Of a stretch of 64,000 nucleotides of DNA, positions 55,101-64,000 are shown in pieces. The position numbers and the translations under genes are program-made. This DNA comes from Burkholderia sp. Ac-20365. GTDB lineage: Bacteria > Pseudomonadota > Gammaproteobacteria > Burkholderiales > Burkholderiaceae. The notes beneath the pieces are model-generated. The model worked only from the letters and a program-made list of their open reading frames with translations, did no database searches and had not been told where the DNA came from. How positions within the stretch are numbered: position 1 is the stretch's first letter; each line of letters opens with the position of its first letter. The stretch is taken from the NCBI RefSeq assembly GCF_017104715.1, contig NZ_JAAGPI010000014.1, forward strand, positions 62,001-126,000, in the 5' to 3' direction.

Positions 55101-57410
55101 ACGAGGATTCATTCCTGGCGGATATGCCGGAGGGGAAACCGCCACGCTATCCGCCAATATTCCGGCGCGCGAAGCGTCGCTGCTGGTGTCGACAAATTCC
55201 GAGGCTCAGAACACAGGCGGCGGTTTGCTCACGCGTTTGATCAGCCTGCCCGTTCCGCTTGCGAATCTGATGTCCAGCGACACCGAAATCTTGCGCCGTG
55301 GCGAAAAGACGGTAGCGGGAAGAACAGGCGACGAATATGCGTACGTCGTCAAAGAATCGAAAGACGTATCGTTCGAGTGGAATGCGTTGACGGGAAACAA
55401 TCACGCCAGTGAGCCTGCGATGAAAATCGCCATGGATACCGGCTCGGCTGTTTCTCCCGATGGCCGGGGCGCACTGATGAATCTCTGGGAAGACCTGCTG
55501 ACGTCCGTGAAACTGCGTTGAGCGGCGCTGGAAAAGAAGGCGAAGAAGTCACCTTCTTCGCCTCCTGGATCGATTTCTCGGCATCCTGACCCATATAGCG
55601 CATGCGCCTGCCGCACATCACGCCGATCCCCCTTCCCCCCTACTGCCCCGTATACCCCACAGGCCCCGTGTACTTCCCCGAAAACACATTCGCATTCGTC
55701 GACACGACGTAAATCGGTGATTCAGTCAGCGTGAGGTTCACCACACCATTCATATAAGCAACCGACACAGGATTGCCCATCATATCGATCACCGTGACGT
55801 TGCCGCTCGTGCCGGGCGAATCCACTGTCAGCGCATAGCTGGTGCTATACGTCGAACTGTAGATACCCGATGACGTCGGCCAGTTCGCGTTGCTATGCGT
55901 CCATAGCGCAGTGATGATGCGTCCGTTGTTCAGTTGCTGGAACGCATAGCCATACACCATCGATGGCAAGCCGTTCAAACGCCCCAATGTCTGCGTGCCG
56001 TCGATCACGCGCGTCAGCGCAGCGAATGCGAGTGCCACCGGCTTCGGACTCACATTGCTCACGCCATACTGCCCCTGCGGATTGACGATGTCGAAGAACG
56101 TGCCTTCGCCGACATCGGCGGGATAATCCGCGCCATAGAAAAAGTACGTAACCTGCACGCCCTCGCCGAGCATGATCAGATGCGCTCGCAGCGCAACAGC
56201 TGCTTGCCCGTACAACTGGTTTGCTGGCGGATAGCTCGCGCCATACGCTGCGCCGGCATCGTAGCTGATGCCGAGTTCCGTCACCCACAAGCGCATATTC
56301 GGCTTGACCGTCTGCATTTGCGCCCGCAACGAACGCATCTGCTGATCGAGTGCATTGGCGACATTGGACGGATTCGGATCGGTGTCGTACAGCTCCGGCG
56401 GATGCGCGGCATAGGTGCCCGCGTTGTAATACCCGTGCGTCGTCACGCCATCGATGTAATTACCGATACCGAGCGGCCCATAAGTCGACAGATAGCCTTG
56501 CGTGCACTGCGTCTGGCAATTGGCGGGGAAGACATTCGTCGTGCCCATCACGACGGCATTGGGATCAGTCGAATGCAATCCTTTGTACACGGCCGCATAC
56601 ATGGCGATGAAGTTGGCCGTGGAATCGACCCATTGTGGCTCCCATGTCACCTGGTAGTAGTTGTTCTGCTGATTCGGGAAATACGCTTTTCGAATTGCAT
56701 CGCTGTCGCTGCCGACACGCGCCATGTAGTTCTGGTAGTAGGTCAGATTGGCCGGCGCATTGGTATCGTCCTGGAAGCCGCCTGTCGAGCTGGCCCACGC
56801 TGGAATACCGTCGAGCCGGATAAGACGCATGATCTTTCCATTCGTATAGAACGGGTCGAGACCCGATAGCGACGGCGTCCATGTGTTCGCGCCATTGGGT
56901 TCCATCGCTGACAACTCGCGATCGTCGATCGTCTGCGAGATGCCGAGTGCGGTGAGCATCGCTGCGTTGTCGTTGAACCCTTGCATGCCGAAGCGATGCT
57001 GCTCCTGGTGCGCATAGCTCACTGCGGGAATGGTGCTGGACAGATTGGGCAGGATGCCGAACGTTGCGATGCCTGCGGGACGCGTGCCCGCTTGAGGCAA
57101 TGTGCCGCCTGCGTGCGAGAGCGTCGCCGTCATCGCGAAGTAGCCCGCGATGGAGGATGTACAAGACAGCGTGTTTGTCTGCTTCCCACTCGATACCGCA
57201 AACGAGCCGCTGCCCTTGATGTTGCCCAGTTGATCCTGCATCGACCAGACAACGGTATCGGCGGAAGTCGCCGCCGTCACGAACGATAGCTGGAATGCAC
57301 TGCCTTGCGCGAACAGGCGCGTGCCGTTGCTGCTCGGCGTATCGGCGGCAATCAGGCCATTGGTCGTTCCGCCCGCTGTTGCAGTCGGGTTGCCGCAGGA
57401 GATGGCGCCT

Positions 57411-57460
<50 letters not shown>

Positions 57461-60400
57461 TGGTGTTGGTGTTGGTGTTGGCGTTGGCGTTGGCGTTGGC
57501 GTTGGCGTTGGAGTCGGCGTGCCCGAAGTTGTCCCCGACGGAATCCAGCAGTACTTGCCGTATCCGTAATCGGGATCGGTGCCGAAAGCGGCGTTCGAAC
57601 AGGCCGTGCCGTTCGTAAAGACCTTCGACACGTTGTGCGAAGTCGTGCTGCCGCCATACAACACGGTCATCGTGCCGGAGAACGCGCAATAGCCATTTTC
57701 GGCGGCGCATTGTGCCCACGAACCAGATGGAGATGGAGATGGAGACGGTGCCGGTGCAGGTGTCGGCGTAGGCGTAGGCGTAGGCGACGCAGCATTACTC
57801 GCGTACCAGCAACTCTTCGCGTACCCGAATGCGGGATCCGTTTGCGACACGGCTCCCGTCGAGCACTGCACGCCATTCGTGAACGGGCCGTTGATGTCGT
57901 ATTGAAGCGTCGGCGAGGTCGTGCCGTAAACGACCCGCGCGGTGCCGCTGAACGCGCAGTACTGGTTTTCGGTCGCGCAATACGTGTATGTCGTCCCGCT
58001 GATCGTCAACGAGCTTTGTGCGTGGGCGGCACCGGCCAGCATACCGCCCACGCGCGCGAACATGAGTAGCGCACGTTTCATGACAGACTCCGCGACGGAT
58101 TCGTCGGAACCCTCTCGCGCGATAAATCGCACTGAGGTTCGAGGCGTGATCACTGCCGATCTGCTCGTAAAACTACGTGCTATTAGATTCGCGTTATCTC
58201 CCTGCTATCGGACAACAAAAAGCAAAAATCGGAAAAAATGTCTTAAACGTGCACCTATTAAGTAAAGTTTGCTGACACGTCGCTTTCAGACGATAGAAAA
58301 GAAAAAGGCGAAGAGGTTGCCCTCTTCGCCCTTTACCGACGGAGTGTCCTTCCGGCTTATGACTCTTCCGACCAGACCATATTCTCTCTGGCCATCATCG
58401 CCGTCGAAGCGCCCGGCCCGAAGGTCCCGGCCGTATAACCGCGCGGCTTGTCGCCGTTGCGCTTCCACGCCTCGATGATCGGATCGACCCACGTCCACGC
58501 CGCTTCCAGTTCGTCGCGACGCATGAAGTGAGTGAGCCTGCCGCGCACGACGTCGATCAGCAGACGCTCATACGCTTCCGCGCGACGGCTCGTAAATGCC
58601 TGTTCCAGATCGAGATTCAGATTGACCGGCAACGTGCGCATGCCGCTACCCGGTTCTTTTGCCAGCATCTGCAACTGGATCGCCTCGTTCGGCTGCAACT
58701 GGATCACGAGACGATTACCGCAATTACGCGGACCACACGGACTATTCGGCATGATCGAAAACGGCATGTCCGCGAACTCGATCACGATCTCCGACAGTTT
58801 CTTCGCCATCCGCTTGCCCGTGCGCAGATAGAACGGCACGTTCGCCCAGCGCCAGTTGTTGATATGCGCGCGCAACGCGACGAAAGTTTCCGCGCGGCTA
58901 TCGGGCGGCACGTTCGCTTCTTCCAGATAACCCTTCACCGGCTCGCCGTTGACCGCGCCCGCCGTGTACTGCCCGCGCACCGTATCGCGCGAAATGTCTT
59001 CGGCCGTCATCGGACGCAGCGAGCGCAGCACCTTCAGCTTTTCGTCGCGCACGGCGTCCGCGTCGAGCGAAACAGGCGGCTCCATCGCGACGATGCACAG
59101 CAATTGCAGCAGATGGTTCTGCACCATGTCGCGCATCGCGCCCGTGTGATCGTAGAAGCCCGCGCGCGTACCCACGCCGACCGACTCCGCCACCGTGATC
59201 TGCACGCTGCGGATATACGGCGCCTGCCACAGCGGCCCGAAGATCGCGTTGCCGAAGCGCAGCACCATCAGGTTCTGCACGGTTTCCTTGCCCAGATAGT
59301 GGTCGATCCGGTAGATCTGATGCTCCGCGAAATGCTTGCCGACGGAATCGTTGATCGCCTTCGCCGATTGCAGATCGTGACCGAGCGGCTTCTCCAGCAC
59401 GACACGCGAGTATTCGTCGAGCAGACCATGCTGCGAGAGGTTGTCGCAGATCGTCGTGAACAGTTCGGGCGACGTCGACAGATAGAACACGCGCAGCGCA
59501 TTCGGACGCGATGCTTCGGCAAGACGTTGATAGTCGCTTGCCTGATCGACGTCGACGCGCACGTATTCGAACAGCGACAGAAAGCGGTCCCAGGCGGCCG
59601 ATTCGAACGCGCCGGATTCGATGAACGGACGGCTCTGCTCGTCCATCCATTTCAGATAATCGTCACGCTGCCATTCGCGGCGGCCGATCGCGAGAATGCG
59701 CGTTTCGGCGGGCAGATTGCCGTGCGTGTGCGCCATATAGAGCGCGGGCAGCAGCTTGCGGGCTGACAGGTCGCCGGCGCCGCCGAAGATGATCATGTCG
59801 AGCGGGCGGTCCGGCGAAACAGGAGCGGAGGAAGTCGTCATAGCGCGATCGCAAAAATTAACTGCTGGGAAATACGCAAGCCTGTCCGTGCTGCCCCGTT
59901 AAACCCCATCAAGGCAGCGCTGAAAGCAGGCAGGTTTGCGCGAGACGACTATGTTGCAACGTTTTGCGATTGTTTGCACGCTTACTGACGTGATTACTGA
60001 CGTGACACGGCACGGACGTTCGTTCCGCTTCCTCTTTGCTTCGAGCCTCGCAGCCTTGCACGCGAGGCGCGACTGACGGCTTAACTGACGGCTTAACTCG
60101 TGCCCAATGCCGCGCGCGCAACGCGCCCCGCCGCCAGATCCCACGCTGCGCAGCCGACGGTCTTGAAGACGATCGGTGTATCGAACGACGGCGCACTGAC
60201 CAGCGCGTCCTTGATGCCCGTCACCGTCGACCAGTCGATATTCGCCTGGATGAAATCGCCCGCTTCATGCTTCGCGCCCGCCAGATCGTCGACAAAAAGC
60301 GCGCTGCCCGCGAGCGTGCGCGCGCCGATCTCGCACATCTGCGGCGTGAACGCGCCGACGCCGATCACGAGCCGCCCCGCGCGCGGCGCTTCGTCATAGA

Positions 60401-63400
60401 CGGCCTGCCGGCTGGTTGTCAGTGCGATGACGGTATCGACGGAATCGGGAGTCGTTGCGTCGCTCAACGGCTGCAGGTCGCGCACCGTAGCGCGCTGCGC
60501 GTCGCAGAACGCCTGCGCGCGCGCTGTTGAGGTGCCCCGTACACGCACGCGTGCATCCGGATACAACTCGCCGATCGCCTGAAGATGGCTCGCGGCCTGC
60601 GTACCGCTGCCGATCAGCAGAATATCGCGGGGCGCACGGGGTGACAGCGTCTCGATGCCGAGCATCGTCATCGCGGCCGTGCGGCGCCCTGTGACGGTCG
60701 GACCGTCGAGAATGAACAGCGTCTTGCCCGTATCGGGATCGAAGGCCATCACCTGGCCGTGGATGGTCGGCAACGCGCGTTCGCCGTTGCGCGGGCAGAC
60801 GTTGACGAGTTTGTGGATCGCGAGATCGGCGGCCGCGGCGGGCATTGACAGCATGATGCCATTGTCGTTCAGCGGCACGACGAGCCGCTCGGGGCTCGCG
60901 ACGCGTCCTGCTGCGTAATCGCCGGCGGCCGTCTTGAGCGCATCGACGAGCGCGCGAAACGGGATCAGGCGGGCCGTGCCGGCGGCGTCGAAAATCGGCG
61001 TGCTGCTCATCTCGGGGTTGCTCCTTTGCGCGCTCAGCGCACCAGAAAACCGTAAGTCAGCGGATCGCGTTCATCGACGATCCAGTTCGCGAAACCACAA
61101 ATATGCGCGTCGCCTTCGATCTCGGGAATCACCGCGTCGAAGTGCTCGAGCTTCGTCTCCGACAGCACGCGTCCACGAAACACCGTGCCGATGATCGATT
61201 CGTTGACCAGCGTGTCGTCCTTGCCCAACTGCCCGCGCAGATACAGTTGCGCGACGCGCCCGGCCGTGCCGGAACCTGTCGGCGAGCGGTCGACTTCGCG
61301 ATCGGCGAACACACAGCAGTTGGCCTGCGTCGAACCCGCGTGACGCGGCGCGTTATCGATGATCGTGCCGTAGATGTGATTGATCTCGGGAATGTGCGGA
61401 TGCTGGACCTTGAAGGCTTCGTTGGCCGCGCGCTTCACTTCGGCGCCGAACTGGATCAGCCGGTCGACCTGATCTTCGCGCACGGCGAGCCCGAACGGCT
61501 CGCCCGACGTGTAGAAGTAAAACGCGCCGCCGAACGCGATATCGCCGCGCACCGTGCCGAAGCTTTCTGTCTCGACGCTCACGTCGCGCTGCCAGATGAA
61601 CGACGGCACGTTGACGAAACGCACGCTGCCCGCGTGATCGCCGTCCCATTTGACGAACGCTTCGATGAAGCCGCACGGCGCATCGATGCCCACGCGCGTC
61701 TCCGGCTCCGTGCGTTCGACCCAGCCAAGCGCGACGGCCGCCGTCGCAAGTGCGATCACGCCGTGGCCGCAGTGGTCGCTGTAGCCCTCGTTGTGGACGA
61801 AGATGATGCCGAAGTCCGCGCCTTCCGTGACGGGATCGGTCAGATAGCCGCCGTACATGTCGGCGTGGCCGCGCGGTTCGAGCATCAGCGCGCGGCGCAG
61901 ATGATCGGCGTGTTCTTTCAGCCATGCGCGCCGCTCGACGATGGACTTGCCGGGAATCTTCGGCAGCCCGCTCGTGACGATCCGGAACGGTTCGCCGCCC
62001 GTATGCACTTCAACCGTGCTGATGACGCGGTTCAACTTCATGATGCGTTCGTTCCTCGCTCGGCGCGTTGCATGTCCAGCATAGTGTCTCGCTCCATTGT
62101 CTTTGTCTTATACTGGATCGAAATGTAGACCAGCTTTGGTCGACGATCAACCAGTTTCAAAATTGTCGGGTTAAACTGGTCTGAAACCGGTCCACATTAC
62201 GCAGTTTCCGCCTATCGGTATGCATCCAATGGCCTCGACCTCATTCGCACTCGAACGCGCGTTTCGCCCGAAGCAGATTTACGAGCAGGTGGCGGAGCGC
62301 ATGCGCGGCGACATTCGCAGCGGGCAGTTCGCGCCTGAAGCACGGTTGCCGTCGGAGCGCGATCTGGCGGCACGGTTTGGGGTCGGCAGGCCCGCCGTGC
62401 GGGAGGCGCTGGGCGCCTTGCAGAACGAAGGGCTAGTCGTCACGCGGCGCAATTCCGGGACTTATGTATGTGCGGACGCGTTGCAGCGGTTGTCGTCTGC
62501 GCCTGCGGCCGGTGAGATGTCCGGCGACGCCGATATCAGTCCTACTTCCGCGCTCGATGTGCGTCTGATTCTGGAGCCGGCGATCGCGCGGCGGGCGGCG
62601 GCGCATGCGAAGCGCGACGAGCTCGCCGAGCATTACCTGGCGCAGATGGATTCGATCACCGACGTTGCCGATCCTGTGCAGCGGACGCTATGGAACGATA
62701 GCGATCGTTTGTTTCATCGGCAGCTTGCTGTGATGACGGGTGATGCCCTGCTTGTCAAGATCGCTGATGAAGTGGCTGCGGCTATGGATCAGCCTTTGTG
62801 GAAACGGCTCAAGGATGATGGGATTCATGATCCTGGGCGGATCAGGCTTTATGTCTCGGAGCATCGGCTCATTTATGAAGCCATTGTGAATGGTGATGCT
62901 GATGTGGCTGCTTTTTATGTTGAGCAGCATATTGTTCGGGTTCGGCGGGATATTGCTCCTAAGTGAGGTTTTGTTTAGGTTTGCTGATGGGTTTTTTGTC
63001 TGCTTGCGCTTTGTGTGGTTTGCTTGGGTTTTTGCTGGCATCCGCGTTTTGTCTTGCCTGCTTCAAGCGTTGCCCCTGTGCGGGGCGGCACTTACTTTCT
63101 TTGCCGCCGCAAAGAAAGTAAGCAAAGAAAGCGGGCTAACACCGCCCGTGCTTGACCTCCGCCTGAGGGCCCCCAACGGTTCCTCCACTTCACACGGCAA
63201 CTTCTCAGTCACCGCCCGTTGCCAACGCTCTAATCGAGCGCCTCACCCACTTCAATCACCCGTAGCACAGCCAGCGGCAGCGAATGGTTACGGCCGCCCA
63301 GGTGGCAAACTGTGTGTAGGTTGTAGTGCTTCACACCTCAGCGCTCTTACGACACCGATCGTGCTTTTCAGTCCGCAGTGAAGCGTGTGCGGCGCGAAAG

Positions 63401-64000
63401 CTTACACACAGTTTGCCGCCATAGAACGCGGGCGATTTGATCGCGCGTGAAGCGATGCGGGAGCATGAAGCGGGTGATGAGCCAGTTCAAGGCGTTGGCA
63501 ACGGGTGGTGACTGAGAAGTTGCCGTGTGAAGCGGAGGACCCGTTGGGGGCCCTCAGGCGGGAACAAGAATTGGCGGTGTTCAGCGGCTTTCTTTTGCCT
63601 ACTTTTCTTTGCCGCGGCAAAGAAAAGTAGGTGCCGCCCCGCACAGGGGCGACGCATGAAGCAGGCAAAACAAAACGCGGATGCCAGCGACATCAAAACC
63701 AAAACCAAACCCAAACCCAGCGTCGCAAGACAAAACAAAAAAAACCTGTCACAACATACTACGAGGCCTCTGCATACTCCCATCAAAAAAGCGTCGCAGA
63801 CGAAAAGCAGAAAGATCCAGCGACGGCTGCCCATCGACAATCCACTCAGCCATAAGACGCCCAACAATCGGCCCCATGGCAAAGCCATGCCCACAAAACC
63901 CGGTAGCGACCAAAAGGCCCTGCGCCTGCGAAGGCGCATCGAGCACGGGAATCCCATCGGGCAACACATCAATCAACCCGGCCCACGACTCGACGATCCG

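Overview
The window is GC-rich, densely coded and compact. Gene content (betIBA, four-subunit sarcosine oxidase, a VpsR-type regulator, VgrG/Hcp islands with toxin-immunity genes, MocR/LysR/AraC regulators paired with single enzymes) points to a Burkholderiaceae betaproteobacterium of the Paraburkholderia/Caballeronia type. Genus and replicon are inferred; the mix of catabolic, regulatory and accessory genes would suit a secondary chromosome. I recognised no rRNA, tRNA or CRISPR array.

Layout. 0-4.4 kb: 3' part of a B12-dependent ribonucleotide reductase, a thioesterase, a MocR regulator and a small exported protein. 4.5-11.4 kb: choline-to-betaine block (betI-betB-betA, an MFS transporter) with a divergent formaldehyde dehydrogenase. 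11.6-20.4 kb: a metallophosphatase, a VpsR-like activator with degenerate motor motifs, and a signalling cluster of an intact hybrid kinase, a NarL-type regulator and a second hybrid kinase whose phospho-accepting His and Asp are both replaced. 20.7-24.3 kb: patatin, OmpW and DUF2235 hydrolase. 24.3-37.8 kb: stress and redox enzymes, several paired with a regulator, plus a PAS-PAS-GGDEF protein and a pyruvyl transferase.

37.9-39.1 kb: a Type VI secretion cargo module, Hcp, a DUF2778/Tlde1-like L,D-transpeptidase toxin, and an overlapping small membrane protein that is probably its immunity protein. It is followed by 14 perfect TTTTGGG repeats and a 654-bp imperfect palindrome. 39.9-48.8 kb: a reverse-strand operon sdaA-soxB-soxD-soxA-soxG-folB-orf89 with a divergent GlxA/AraC regulator. 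Sarcosine is demethylated to glycine and one-carbon units; SdaA drains serine and FolB feeds the folate pool. Together with betIBA and fdhA this covers much of choline/betaine catabolism, though the two demethylation steps between betaine and sarcosine are not in the window.

49.0-55.5 kb: a second Type VI island, VgrG, a 514-aa unrecognised toxin candidate with features of NAD-using toxins, an Imm71/72-like protein and a Tli4-like lipoprotein. 55.6-59.8 kb: a secreted clan-A-like glycoside hydrolase with a Pro-Thr linker, and zwf. 60.1-63.0 kb: trans-3-hydroxy-L-proline dehydratase, its partner reductase and a divergent GntR regulator with clear operator repeats. 63.03-63.69 kb: a second copy of the 654-bp palindrome. 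The window ends in the 3' end of an FAD-dependent oxidoreductase.

Most noteworthy are the two Type VI toxin-immunity modules, the two-copy palindromic element at convergent gene junctions with its G-tract array, and the degenerate signalling proteins at 13-17 kb.
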